A program made the translations under genes and the position numbers. From Phragmites australis (Eukaryota > Streptophyta > Magnoliopsida > Poales > Poaceae): a stretch of 64,000 bases of DNA. Shown here piece by piece: positions 12,092 to 23,780 of this stretch. The stretch is from contig NC_084924.1 in the NCBI RefSeq assembly GCF_958298935.1, positions 20,805,819-20,869,818 of the forward strand, given 5' to 3'. The stretch's first letter is position 1. Each line of letters begins with the position of its first letter. The notes below the pieces were generated by a model, which made no database searches, was not told where the DNA came from, and saw only the letters and a list, made by a program, of their open reading frames with translations.

Positions 12092-13735
12092 GTATTTAAG
12101 CCTTCTATCTCCTTCTGTGCAATGTTCCGAACATTTTTCCCCGCTTTCCCCTATTTTTCACGCATGGATTCGACCTTGGTGTCGTGTCCTCTTCACCGCC
12201 AGTGAAACGCACCGCCACCCTCTCTTTCTTCTATTCCGAGCCAACACTGGCCATTCTCACGTGGTTACCGTCCTCGCAGGACCCCAAGGAGTTGATCTCG
12301 ATGCTCGCCGTTGTTGTTGAGCTGCAGGAACGCAATCCCCGCCATGACTGAGCATCGCCGCCCACCATTCTCCTTCACCGAGCGCCCTCCTACCTCCTCC
12401 ACCGGTGTGAAGCCCACTGTGAGAACCCCCGTGCTCCCCTCTCTCTTATGCGCTTTTCCCCGTTGAGTTCTGAGCCGTCCACCGTCAGTCGGCCATCGAC
12501 CCTGTGCAGCACCGTTGGCCTGAGTTCAAATTCCCCTCCATCACTCCATGCCATCCGATCTTGATCGTAGCTCCTATTTACACGCCCAAATATTCTTAGC
12601 GACGTGTAGAATATTTTTATAGGGTTTTTACCTAGGTTTAGTACTGTATGGTGTACTATTCTTAGAGGATTTTGAGCAACCCTACACTGAAGGCAAGTGT
12701 CCTTGAGCATGTCATCCCCATTTTAGGATTCATGCGTAGTTGTTTATCCTTCTAATGCATGCTTGTCTTAATTGAAATCATATCTTAGGGTTTACTAGTT
12801 TTTGATTGACTATTTCCTTGTCACCGTTGTTAAGTCATAATATAAAATGGGTAGAATATGCTAGTGCAGTCATGGTTGGGAAAAATGTTAATATTGACTA
12901 ATGGTTATGTAACAAGAATCGGGAAGGGTAATTTTATAGCAACATGGTATAGGGATCCCAACAGAATGGTTGTTTGATGATCGTGCGGGAATGCACATGT
13001 GCCGGTAGTGCACAGTTAGTTATGGTTGTTCCTGTGTGGGATCCTAAGGACCGGTTCTTGAACATGTAACCAAGTTATTTCTGCACAACCACGAGGATTA
13101 TATAGGTACGGTCTGGCCAACTAATTAGCTACCCGTCTAATTCTGTGGGCACCATTGGATGGTGAAGTGGCACAAGAGGGGGCTTCTGCAAGGATGAAAT
13201 CATCTGTTAGCGGTGAAACCTTAGTGGGTGCTTTGTAAAGCCCTTGTAGTGAGACCCAGACTCCACACAACTAAAGTGTGAAGCAACACGGGAATCACGA
13301 CTCATGGGGAAAGTTGTGCAAACTCTGCAGAGTATCAAACTTGTCGATCAGTCATGCTCCTGGACAAGAATGAACTTGGACTTCTTCAGGATTAGTTGGG
13401 ATCAAGGTTTGTATGGTTGGTCAGGTAGCCGGGTAATGGAATTACCTGGTGAGTCTTGGTAGTCGGATAGAATCCGATGAGTTAATTCTTTTGTCATTGT
13501 TGTGTCTTCACCTAGTAATTAGGATGACTGATGTCTTAACCTATGATTATCCTTTCCTTGACTTGAGCCCCATATCATGTTTTTCCTACACTTGTGAAGT
13601 ACATTTTGTACTCACACCCGTTGCCCCCGGTCAATGCCTGTGGAAGATTGGAAGCCCTGCTGGCACTGAAGATCTCTTTAGTTTCTACTGTGTTTTGTCT
13701 TAGACCCTCGGGTCCTTTTGTATTAAGTTGAGTAG

Positions 13736-14612
13736 TGTTGGAGCAAGAGCTCGTCTTGACCCCACAAGTACGGTGAGAGTTTTTTCCATGGAGAAGACTC
13801 AAGCTTGGAGACGAAGTTTAAGAGCAAGGAACACCGCAAATGTATTTATGGTAGAAAAAATAGATCCCTCTAGGAGGAGTATCACAACGTGACTTGGTGT
13901 ATTTTTACCTCTGTGTGTTTTTCATTGTCTTGCCCGTCTTTTTTGCCCAGATGACCATGGCCCCCTATTTGTAGGGATGTACGTAGCTTGGCGTATAAGT
14001 TATCATAATGTACAAATATCCGGGATCTGACCGAATTACTAGGCCTTATCCCGGAAAACTACCTTCAACCCTATCGGGGAGATAAATATCCACTGTGGTA
14101 ATTATCATGGTGCCTGCCCCCTAAAGAGGGCGAGCCGGTCGCCAACTGCATCCTAGCACCGCACTATCGGGGGTGTCAGGACATCCTGCATCATGCCGGG
14201 GTATCATAGCAGCGTCCACTGGCCTAGGTATTTAATGCCGGTCACCTCCTTGCAGGCAAAGTACGACCGGTGCTTCCCTTCTGGCAGATCTTTCCTAAGG
14301 CTTGATGACTCACCTAGTAGCCTTCTGGAAGCCGGCTCGAGCAGCAGGAGGCTAATGTATCGGGAGACCGAGCCTGTGGGAGGCTGAGCTTTCGGGATGT
14401 AGGACTCCGGAAGGTTGGGGCTTCAGGAGGCGGAGGCTTCTGAGAGGCTGAGCCTTTGAGAGGCTAAGCCTTCGGGAGGCAGGACTCCAGAAGGCTGGGG
14501 CTTCGGGAGGCGAAAGCTTCGAGAGGCCTAGCCTTTGGAAGGCTGAGCCTTCGGGAGGCCAAGCTAGTTAAGACAAGGGGCCGTAGGGGGTCCTTAATAA
14601 CGACCCCCAATA
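13736..14612 (-). repeat. 3' LTR of Tat element (877 bp) with internal minisatellite
   Basis: The LTR aligns with 23781-24498 but is 159 bp longer. The extra length lies in a stretch of reiterated GAGGCTGAGCCTTCGGGAGG-like units at about 14330-14570. Just inside, the polypurine tract reads on the minus strand GCGAGGGGCTACTA. Confidence 0.82.
14330..14570. repeat. Minisatellite of GGGAGGC-GAGCCTTC units
   Basis: Roughly 18- to 37-base units built from GGGAGGCTGAGCCTTC and GGAGGCGGAGGCTTC repeat here. The matching part of the other LTR (24385-24460) has only about three units. The difference explains most of the unequal LTR lengths. Confidence 0.75.
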
Positions 14613-15115
14613 GTAGCCCCTCGCGAGGGCAGCGAGCGGAGCTGTCAGGCTCGTGGTTCCTTCGGAGCAGGGCCTCTGGTGGTTCCTGGCTTGTAGTTCA
14701 TGGCTCATGGTCCAAGTATTGTTTGGCTTATCTAGGATGGTTTGACCCGGGTGACTGAATGATATGCTGGATGACGTCGACAGTAGGGGCATTGAATGCG
14801 CCCTAGGGAAAGGTGCGGTCTTGCCCGGTCAGGTGGGCGTGGGAAGCGTGTTGTCTTGTCATTGGGGGGTCAAGGGGGTCGGTTTCGCTCCCCCATTATT
14901 TTGGCCTGGCAGGCGAAAGGACTGGGCGTTCGCCCGCCACCTAGGGGGGCAAGTTGCTCCTTATTTGTAGCAGGTGGGGGATTGCCCAAAGCAACCTTTT
15001 CGCCAACTCCTCGTTCTCATCTGCCTTTGTCTTCAGTGTCTTTTGCTTTGCGCGAGTCATCCTTTGATCCCTGCTCTTCTCTCTCTTGTAATCCAGCGCC
15101 TTTTGCCATCCTCTT

Positions 15116-17480
15116 GTGGTTCGTATAGCTGGCTTGTGTACCCCGAGTGAAGCCAAAACTCGGGTGGCGAGGGAGATTGCCGGAGTAGCCGCGGCAGGGG
15201 ACCCTCAGGTGGCGCCGACTTTCCCATCACTGATTTGGCTGCCACTAGGGGTGGAGCTTCGGCGTGCCAGCAAAAGTCACTCCCAGCAAACCACCACGCT
15301 GGGGGCGTCTGTCATCGGTGATGAGGAGCTCAACCGGATGGTTAGGGAGGGGAAGATTCCCTCCAGAGCTTTCGCTCAGCCTCCGCTGGGCGAGGAGGTC
15401 CTGAAGCCTGTAGCCCATGAGGTCATGGTGTTTGAGGCCTTCTTCGAGGCGGGCCTGGGTTTTCCCTCGGTGCTGCTGCTCGAGGTGCTCTGCCACTTCT
15501 ACGTGGAGCATCCTCAAACGGGTTGGAACTACGTCTTTGAGCAAGGTGTGGAAGAGTGGCCGAAGGTGTACTCCAGCCCACCCATCAGTCCTGGTGAGTT
15601 CCCCTTGTAGTTTAGTTTTAGATCTGCTGAGCTGCCTCCCACTATAGTGCACTACGGAGATCGCGGAGGTGATCCTGAGCCTCCCTACTCTCACGGAGCG
15701 AGAGCTGCGGGTGGCCGTAGCCCGGAGCTGGGAGGGGTACAACAGTGTCTGCTTTTACCTCGGCGTGGGGGCTCCGGCGTGCCGGGATCCTCTAGTGCCT
15801 TAGGCCGCTAGAAAACAAGCGCGTGCAGCCCCCTTATCCATGCGAGGATGCTCCATGCCTGGCGGCCTTCCGCCTCTGGATGCTCGCATACCAGTTTAAC
15901 AGCCTAGTTGTCGGAGGTGCCCTTGGTTCGCAAGAAGCCTGAGGCGTGTTGGGAGCGTGAGCGACTAGTCTGGAGGCGAGGGCCAAGGTGGCAGTGATGA
16001 TCGGGGGAAGGGCCAGGCCTACCCGGATATTGCGGGTCATGGCTAGAGCCGACGGAGAGGTGTGGCCTCCGTGGACTACGATTTCGGTATCATCGGCTCG
16101 GACATTGAGGACGTTATGGCCCTCCTGTAAGAGGTTTAGAGGAACTAGGTGTGGTTTGCTTCGTTAGCCATATCCTAATTTGGTTGTGCACTGAGATCTT
16201 GATTTGTGTTTCTTTTGTTGTAGTGACCCTTGAGGTGGATGCGTCGTTGATTCCACCCCCTGAGGCTCCGGAGGCCCAGCAGGGATCGGGGACTCCTCCG
16301 GAGGGGTCTCCGAAGGCCATCTCGGGGGACGTGGCTTTGTTTCTACGGGGCCCCAAGCCATCTGGTGACTTGCCCTTGGTGGCTGGTGCTGGAGGCACCA
16401 TGCCCTCCGCCAAGGGTCCCTTTGGAGCGATTGAGGGGAGCCCTGGCCTCGAGATCTTGACCCCGAATGACTTCATGCTACTCCCAAAGGTGTCAAGGGC
16501 CTTCACTGTAGCCTCCTCTCTTCTCCGGAGTGGAGAGGTCTAGCGATTGTTGGCCCAGCGTCCTCTGGAGGAACTGGAGGCGCGGTTGGTAGCGGCGGAC
16601 TTTCAGGTCGGTAGTATTGGTTACGATTTGCCGGGTACGATGTTGGGTCTTGAGTAGCACGTTTTGTCTTTTTCTCTCTTCCGTGGTGCCTTGTAGCAAG
16701 TAATTTTGACGAGGACGCTGGGAGGTGTAGGGTGCCAGGTTTTTGTCATGGCCCATGATGAGGTTGAGGGCCATCGCTAGGCCTTGGAAGAGGCCCAAAA
16801 GCGGGCAGAGTCTACGGAGGGTCGTCTTCAGGAGGAGATGGCGCTTCGCAAGCGTGCGGAGGCTGAGGTGCGGAAGGCTGTCGAAGACCTCCAGGAGGCG
16901 AGGGAGGTTGCCGATGCTGCCAACGCATCCCGTGTGTCTGCACGGTGGTAAATATACGGCGAGAGGTGGAGTTGTCTTGGGCATCATAGGGGGCACTACC
17001 TTAGGAGTGCCAGCAGTTAACGTTACTTGTGTTGGAGGTGGCCCAGATTACCTTTGATGCCTTGAGCGGCCTTGGGGCTCGATGCCCGCCACTGCCCTCT
17101 GGCTGAGAGGCGTCAGTTATGCCACTCTTCTGGCTTTGGTCCGTCGTTAAGGTCATGGTTAGGGCCACGGAGGTCTATGCGATGTCCAGCGCTCATGTGG
17201 CCGCTGCGCTTCAGCTGACCTTGCTGCACCAAGCGAGGGTTGGTCCCCTCGAAGCACTGGAGCAGTAGGTGCCAAACTCCGTGGTCGAGGCCTTCCGGCC
17301 AGAGGCACCTTAGGCAAAGATTTGCGTAGCCCTGGAGAGCTTCTGCTGTGGTGTATGGGCGAAGCATGGCTAGAGTGTGGCGTAGCGCTACATGGTGGGT
17401 TAGGGGACTCCTGGTGCCTCGGGGGGCCTTCGTCCGGGTCCTTCGTTGGGAGGTCCGGTGCCTCACCCGTAGTCTACAGG
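15116..17480 (+). pseudogene. Antisense ORF region of the Tat element (putative gypsy-type transposon domain)
   Basis: On the plus strand, opposite to gag and pol, 15116-15610 encodes an open 164-residue frame. It contains GDEELNRMVREGKIPSRAFA, HEVMVFEAFFEAGLGFP and VLLLEVLCHFYVEHPQ. This is the pattern of the plant 'putative gypsy type transposon' domain (Pfam Transposase_28), which is commonly carried antisense in Tat elements. A GT follows at 15594, suggesting an exon end. A second exon-like frame runs 16151-16543. At about 16748-16945 a glutamate- and arginine-rich frame (ALEEAQKRAESTEGRLQ, KRAEAEVRKAVEDLQEAREV) looks like a coiled coil. The frame is broken by stops, introns are likely, and the function of this protein family is unknown. 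High GC content sets it apart from its surroundings. Confidence 0.7.
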
Positions 17481-17489
17481 CGCTTCATG

Positions 17490-18790
17490 GCCCTCTGAAG
17501 GTTCTTCATCTGGCGTGGATGCCCTGAAGGTGTAGTTTTATCGTGGGCTGTCTTTGTTTTCTTTTCTTTCCTGAGGGGGTCAAGTTATAGCATGCTGACT
17601 ACCTCCTTCTGCTTCATGTACATAATATTTTCCTTATTTGATGGAACCATGACTGTCTTCCAATAGTTGCCTATGTTGTTTCTGGAATATTTGTGCCTTT
17701 GAGTTTTAACTGGAGTCCAATCTTTGTGTATAGGTATGGCGGCCCGAGGTCGGAGGAGGCCGCATCCATATCTTGGATAGTGCCTCCGTGGAGGGATAGG
17801 AGGTCTCATTCGTATCTTGGATAGTTCCTCCAGGGAGGGATAGGAGATCTCATTTATATCTTGGATAGTGCGTCCGGGAAGGGATCGAGTGCGCTCAGAG
17901 CGGTGTCATTTCGTTATGCCCCGTAATTTCGAGGGGCATATTGATCCGCAGGTGGCCGCCGATGTCTTGGTTAAGGTCAAGCTGGCGGATCCCCTGTTGT
18001 CCACTCCAAATGTATATTTTGTTGCAAGGGATGACTAGTGTGTGGCCCCAACAGCCTGTGAGGTTGCTGGCTCACACTTCTTACAACACTTCGTCCTTCC
18101 CTGGGGTTCTGACAGAAGAGTGTCCTCAAAATTCTTGAGTCTATCTTGGGCAAGGTGAAGGTGGAGGAGGTGCAAGCCGTGGAGTCCTTGTCGGAGAGGC
18201 AGGAGGAGGAAGAGCTGGACTTCTCAGCCTTCGACTTGTATCCCTTCCTGGTGGAGCCTTTATCTTCCCGAGGCTGAGTCTCCATTTTGGGCAGTAGCTC
18301 TTCTCGTGAAGGGGGCTCGCATCGGCCTCCTGTGCGCAGTTGTCAGGGATGACTCTCCAGGTCTCATGTTGTTTCTGGGAGGTGTGGTGGTCGGGTACCT
18401 TCGTCTTCCCGTAGTGGTACAGGGAGGCGTAGTAGGCTAGCCAGTTTGCTGGGCATAGATTTGATGTACAACGGTTAGCTATAGGATAAGACTCTTTGTA
18501 TGTTATGTATGTACAACTTGCGTTGTGTTAGCTTGTTGTTTGTTTCTTTTTCTCTCTCTTTTTATGATTGATTGCATCGACACTTCGCTTGTGCCCCTTA
18601 TCCCAGCCCCTTCACATCCTGTGGCTGCTTAGCGGCCACCGGGTGAGAGATTTCAAGGGGCATTGCATTGTAGTAGGTTGGGGTGGGGAGCTCGGTGTTT
18701 TAGGTTTTTAGGATATTGGAAGGGTCAGGTGATTTTGGCATGGAGACTTTTAGTCGTGCTGGTGCTGGGGTGTTTATCTCTTCGCCTTGT
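17490..18790. other. Non-coding part of Tat element between antisense ORF and tandem repeat
   Basis: The stretch contains a duplicated GGAGGGATAGGAGRTCTCAT word with TATCTTGGATAGT at 17770-17880. A further plus-strand frame with an acidic run (VEEVQAVESLSERQEEEELD) lies near 18160-18220 and may be the last exon of the antisense gene. No integrase or other pol motif is visible on the minus strand. Confidence 0.5.
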
Positions 18791-18794
18791 TAGG

Positions 18795-19260
18795 TCAGCC
18801 AGGCCTTAGAAATGACAGAGGGTGTTGTGCCTGTCCGGTATGAAGGCATTACCTTCAAGATGCCGGAGTGGTCTTTGCCTACCCGCCGTTTTAGGTTTGC
18901 CGGGCCCAAAGGATGATAGGCGGAATGCCTGTCCAGCACGGAGACTTAGGTCTTCAAGATGCTGGAGCAGTCTTTGCCTATCCGCCACGTAGGTTAGCTA
19001 GACCTTAAAGATGGTGGACGGAATGTTTGTCCAGCAGAGAGGCTTATGCCTTCAAGATGCTGGAGCGGTCTTTGCCTATCTGCCACGTAGGTTAGCGAGA
19101 CCTTAAAGATGACGAACAAAGTGCCTATCCAGCACGGAGGCTTATGCCCTCAAGAAGCTGGAGCGATCTTTGCCTATCTGCCACTTAGGTTAGCGAGACC
19201 TTAACGATGGTGGACGAAATTCTTGTCTAGCACGGCTTATGCCTTCAAGATGCTGGAGGG
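18795..19260. repeat. Tandem repeat, period about 98 bp, nearly five units
   Basis: The anchor word CTTCAAGATGCTGGAGC recurs at about 18853, 18952, 19050, 19148 and 19243, spacings of 95 to 99 bases. Each unit also holds GTCTTTGCCTATC, CGCCACGTAGGTTAGC and AGACCTTAAAGATG. The array lies between the antisense ORF and the integrase tail of the Tat element. Confidence 0.88.
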
Positions 19261-19269
19261 TCTCTTTTT

Positions 19270-19790
19270 TTTGGGTACCTTCGGGGAGGACGGAGCCTAG
19301 GGCTCTGTATACATAGTATCTGCGGAGGGTCTTCGCATTCAAACTGTGTTTGAGGGGGGACCCTTCTGTATCGTCCAGGTGCTAGGAGCCGGGCCTGTTA
19401 GACTTGAGGACCAAGTATGGGCCTTCCCATTTGTTGTGCAGCTTTCCTGGGGCTAGGGCACGTCAAAGCACTAGTTCGCCGGGTTTGAAGTTTCGTGGTG
19501 CAACCCTTGGATCATACCAGGCCTTAGTTTTCATGATGTAGTGATCGAGGTTCTGAATGGCATGGAGACACGTGCCTTTAGTAAGGTCAAGGGAGAACTC
19601 CCTTTCTCCATCAGTTTATGGATGTTGTACACTAAGTGAGCAGCCCTTGACCTCGGTGGGGTTCATGGCCTCGTATCCATACAGGAGGCGGAAGGATGTG
19701 AACCTGGTGGCCCACGTGACAGTGGTGCGGAGGGACCACAAAACCTTGGGAAGTTCTTCGACCCATAGGGACCACAAAACCATGGGAGGT
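19270..19790 (-). pseudogene. Integrase C-terminal remnant of the Tat element
   Basis: On the minus strand the frame reads LWVEELPKVLWSLRTT, then FRLLYGYEAMNPTEV near 19660-19710. Further on it reads KLHNKWEGPYLVL near 19405-19445 and LKHSLNAKTLRRYYV near 19305-19350. These match the end of the catalytic core and the C-terminal region of Tat integrases. The zinc-binding part and most of the core are missing. The piece directly abuts RNase H sequence at about 19790, where a short direct duplication of GGGACCACAAAACC (19732 and 19768) marks a rearrangement. Confidence 0.75.
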
Positions 19791-19819
19791 ATGTTTTCAT
19801 GTCTGGAAGCCGAACTTGG

Positions 19820-21200
19820 AAGTTCTTGTTGATGTTGTCGGCGATGGATGATGACTCTGGCTGCTCCCAAGGATCGGCCTTTCGGAGGCCTAAGAGGACG
19901 ACCTCGTATTCGGCTATATTGTTGGTCGTCTTGAAATCCAGACGAGCAACGTATTGGACCTGCTGGCCTATGGGAGAGATGAGGACCGCGCCGACTCCGG
20001 TGCCCATGGAGTAGTATGCTCCGTCAGTGTAGATGGTCCAGATGTCTTGGGTGGGTGTAGTGGTGGGTTCGGTGGGTGCCGGGGTCCATTCGGTGATGAA
20101 GTCTGCCAAGATGTGGGATTTGCTGGTGGTGTGGGCCACAAACCTTACCACGAATGGGGCTAACTTTACCGCCCACTTGCCGAAGCGTCCTATCGCCTCA
20201 CGATTGCAAAACATGTTGCCAAGCGGGTACGAGGTTGGGACAGTAGTGTCATAGGCAAGGAAGTAGTGCCGAAGCTTGTGTGAGGCCATCAGCAGGGCGT
20301 AGGCTATTTTTTTGAGCTCGGTGTAGCGTGTCTTGGCCCCGGCAAAGGCCTCCGAAACGTAGTATACAACCTTTTGAGTGGAGTGACCGTTACTCTTATC
20401 CTCCCGTACCAGGACGGCGCTGACAGCGAACGCAGAGGCGGATAGGTATACGAGTAGTCCTTCGCCCAGGAGGGGCATCGCAAGTGTTTCAAGGTGGGAA
20501 AGGTGTGCCTTTAGGGCCTCGAATGCCGCTTGGCCGTCTAGCATCCGGCTAAATGGCTTGGAGCCCCTCAGCATTTTGAAGAAAGGGAGGTTATGCTCAG
20601 CAGATTTTGCAAGGATGCGGCCGACGGCCGCTAGGTGGCCGGCCAGGTGTTGTACATCTTTAGGATTGGCGGGAGGTGACATTTCTACGATGGCACGAAT
20701 CTTGCCTGGATTGGCCTCGATGCCTCTTCGGTAGATGAGATATCCTAGCATCTTTCCACCCCTAGTGTCAAATACGCATTTTTCTGGGTTCAGCTGCACG
20801 CCAACGGCCCTGAGGCTACTGAATGTTTCTTGCAGGTCGGCAACATATTTTGCTTCTAGTTGGTTTTTTATGATGATATTGTCCACGTAGGCCTCGACGT
20901 TGCGGCCCAATTGCTGCAGTAGCACCTTGTGTACTAGGCGAGAGAAGGTGGCGCTAGCATTCCGAAGACCGAAGGGCATTTTCGAACGTAGCAGTACACT
21001 ACGAAAGAGGTAATGAAGCTGGTCTTGCTCTCATCCTCCGTTGCCACCACACCTGGTGGTACCCAGAGTAGGCGTCGAGGAAGCTTAGCAGTTCTCTGCC
21101 GGTGATGGAATCCACTAGCTGGTCGATGTGAGGAAGAGGGTACGGATCCCGAGGGCATACTTTGTTTAACAACATGAAATCGATGCACATACACCATTTT
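19820..21200 (-). pseudogene. Reverse transcriptase and dual RNase H of the Tat element
   Basis: In minus-strand order the reverse transcriptase begins with DFMLLNKVCPRDPYPLPHID (about 21185-21130) and SFLDAYSGYHQ. It continues after a frameshift with MPFGLRNASATFSRLVHKVL (20979). The catalytic box reads YVDN at about 20880, where the family normally has YVDD. A first RNase H covers about 20500-20080 and ends near ILADFITEW. A second, archaeal-type RNase H starts with WTIYTDGAYYSMGTGVGAVL (about 20045) and includes NNIAEYEVVLLGL. The first RNase H turns genomic RNA to DNA with the reverse transcriptase; the second is typical of Tat elements. The substituted YVDN, the frameshift near 21010 and the fusion into integrase remnants indicate a dead copy. 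Confidence 0.85.
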
Positions 21201-21479
21201 TCGCTATGTTTCTTGACCAGGATGGTGTTGGAGAGCCAATCGGAGTGGATGACCTCTCGAATAACACCGGCTTTCAGTAGCTCCTGAACTTCTTCCTTTG
21301 CGGCTTCTGCCCGCTCTAGATAGAGCTTGCGAAGCCCCTGGTGTATGGAGCTTGCCTTTGGGTTGACCTAAAATGAGTGCTCGATGATGTTGCAGTTGAC
21401 TCCTGGGAGGTCCTACGAGGACCATGCGAAGGTGTCGAGATTACCACGCAAGACGGCCAGAAGTTGGGCTTCTTGCCCG

Positions 21480-22240
21480 GAGCTGAGGTCTGCCCCTATT
21501 CGAAAGGTCCGGTTAGGTTGGTCTTGGTGTATAGGGACCAGCTTTATGTCCCCCTCCGGTTGGCCTCGGAGGGCAGCGGTGCTCGGGATGCACCGACGGA
21601 GGATCCTTTGAGTCCTCCTGTGTCATAGCGTGGATATGGCGATTGGAGAGCGGAGTAGGGTGCCCATACTCGATGCGCCTAGCCAGGTCTTGGTCGTCGT
21701 GGACGGTTATTAGCCCCTGGGGTCCGGGCATTTTCAGGCAGAGGTAATTGTGATGGGGTGCAACTCCGAATCTGTTTAGAGTTCCCTGTCCCAGGATGGC
21801 ATTGTAGGCATATGGTACGTCCACGACGTCGAAGGTGATGACCTCAGATCGTGATGCGGAGCCCTCGCCGAAGATTACTAGGGCATTGAGGGGGGGGCCC
21901 ATTGAATCCCTGGAGGGGTCTGCTGTTTGGTGAGCGCCAGCTTCGTGGAATTCAGAGGTGGTCGAAGGCATGCACGAATAGGAGGTCCATCGAGCTGCCT
22001 CCGTCGACCAGTATTCTTCGGATCTCAAAATCAACGATGTTGGCTGAGATGACCAGGGCATTGGAGTGGGGAAATTTTACCCCCTCGAAGTCATTGATGG
22101 TGAAAGTCACAGGGGCGTCGGCCCAGTCGGGGGCCTGTCGATGGATGCTAGTCGCTTCGATGTGGTGTACCTCACGTGCGTAGTCTCGCCGCTGTCGTTT
22201 CGAAGTGCAACCGGAGCTCCCTCCACCGGTAATGGCGAGG
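21480..22240 (-). pseudogene. Aspartic protease region of the Tat element
   Basis: The minus-strand frame 22061-21513 includes GEGSASRSEVITFDVVDVP, YNAILGQGTLNRFGVAPHHN and YLCLKMPGPQGLITV, the conserved second half of Tat proteases. The preceding half with the active-site region lies around 22180-22010 in another frame (upstream of a frameshift). It sits between gag and reverse transcriptase as expected. Confidence 0.75.
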
Positions 22241-22279
22241 AAGATCTATTTGCTCTACGCACCTTCATCATTGTAACGC

Positions 22280-23660
22280 TCTAGGGATGACTGGGGTGGT
22301 GAAGGAAGGGCCAGCAGTGGAGGATTCTGCAGGGCCAGATGGTCGACCCGTCAGTCGGCCGATGGCCTGCGATCTTCAGACCACCCCTTGGGGGCCCCAT
22401 CAGTTGAGGCGAAGGCCGCCTGCCTCCTGAGGTACTCCTCCCGGAATGCGGTGAGGGTTCGGCAGTTGTCGGTATTACGTCCTCGTCTTGCGCCGTGTAG
22501 AGTGCACCAGGATTCTTCTTCGAAACGCTGATTTGGAGCGTGGCTTCGCTCCGGGAGGCCTCTGGAGCATCCCTGACCGCATCCCCTGGGTGGCTTTGGT
22601 TCAGAGCCCTGTGGCTTGAGCTGATATTGCTGACATTTCGGTGTTGTCGCTGGCGCCCCCTTTCGGACCCAGTGGTAAGGGCCTCCTCGAAGCTCCTCTT
22701 TGCTAGGGAAGTGGGGGCGTGTGACGATCCGGCCTGCGAATTGGCACGGGAAGCCTTGCTAGCTTGTGAGCACCTTTGGTGGAGTTTTTTCTCCTCCGCC
22801 TGTGCATATTCCTCGACCTTGCTCATGAGGACTTCTACCTTGTGTATTGGGCATCGGTTCAGCCGATTGTATAGGGGGCCTTCGGCCAGTCTCTGGGTTG
22901 CGACGTCGATGACCGAAGAGTCCAATATGCCCCTAATCTGGGCTTTGGTCTAGGAGAACCTTCGGAAGTAGTCCCGGAGGGTTTCGTCTAGCTCCTGCTT
23001 GGTAGTGAACAGGCTGCCGGAGGTTATTGGTTTGATGAAGACCCTTCTAAGGTGAGGGGGAAGCATTTAGCCATGGTGGCCGGTCCGCCCCCGCTGGCCT
23101 CTATGGCTAGGGCATAGGATCGAACAAACTCATTGGGGTCTGAATCGCCTTTAAACTTGGGCAACTTTGGGGTTCAAAAACCCTCTAGGAAGGGCATGGC
23201 CTGCAGGTCGACCCACAGGGGAGAGTCATGGTCTTGCAGCTGGTCCTCATGATGCTGGCTCCAAGGCTTCGGGGACCGAACATGCTGGGTCCTTGCGCCG
23301 AGGGGTTCGTCTGTTCATGGAGCTTGGGTCTGAACCACGCGGCTATCCCGGGAGTGGCGACGAAGGTGTGCGCAGCTTCCTGTTCGGTGTGCAGAGTTGT
23401 CCGTAGTTCCTCCATTTGGGCCAGGAGTGCCGCCAAGCGTGATTGCCGCTTGGGCGGAATGGTGTTTTCAGCAGTAGCACCGGCCACAGCCCCTAGGGGC
23501 GCAGCGGGGGCCTCGCCTTGCTGCTGCTAGATCTCCGGGGTAGAGAACCCTTCGGTGTCGCCCGAAGCTGTGGTTATGGTTAGGTCGGTGGTGGCCGTAA
23601 GGTTCCCGTTCCCCTGGCTGGGGGGCTATTGTCAGTGCAACCTGCGTATAGCCAGCTAGA
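22280..23660 (-). pseudogene. gag region of the Tat element
   Basis: Gag forms the virus-like particle. The minus-strand frame 23487-23185 starts MAGATAENTIPPKRQ and has a coiled-coil-like LAALLAQMEELRTTLH. A frameshifted middle (about 23190-22930) has PKFKGDSDPNEFVRSYALAI, characteristic of Tat gag cores. A third frame (22925-22281) carries the basic, serine-rich C-terminal part with ALTAFREEYLRRQ-like sequence. At least two frameshifts break it. Confidence 0.7.
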
Positions 23661-23780
23661 CTATTGTGCATGCATTACTGGGGGGTGAGCCATCATCGAT
23701 GTGGCCATGGTGGTCTTCTTCTTTGGTGGTATCCTACCTCTCTTAGTACTTCTGTGTTTGATTCCCCATGGACGACACAC

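Noticed and set aside
15245..15742. Minus-strand ORF of 165 codons opposite the antisense exon
   Set aside because: It is the GC-rich shadow of the plus-strand domain frame. It shows no domain and no pol similarity.
18795..19260. CRISPR-like array
   Set aside because: The units are about 98 bases with no repeat-spacer structure, in a plant retrotransposon. It is an ordinary tandem repeat.
22540..22953. Plus-strand ORF of 137 codons in the gag region
   Set aside because: Shadow of the minus-strand gag coding sequence. The protein has no recognisable feature.
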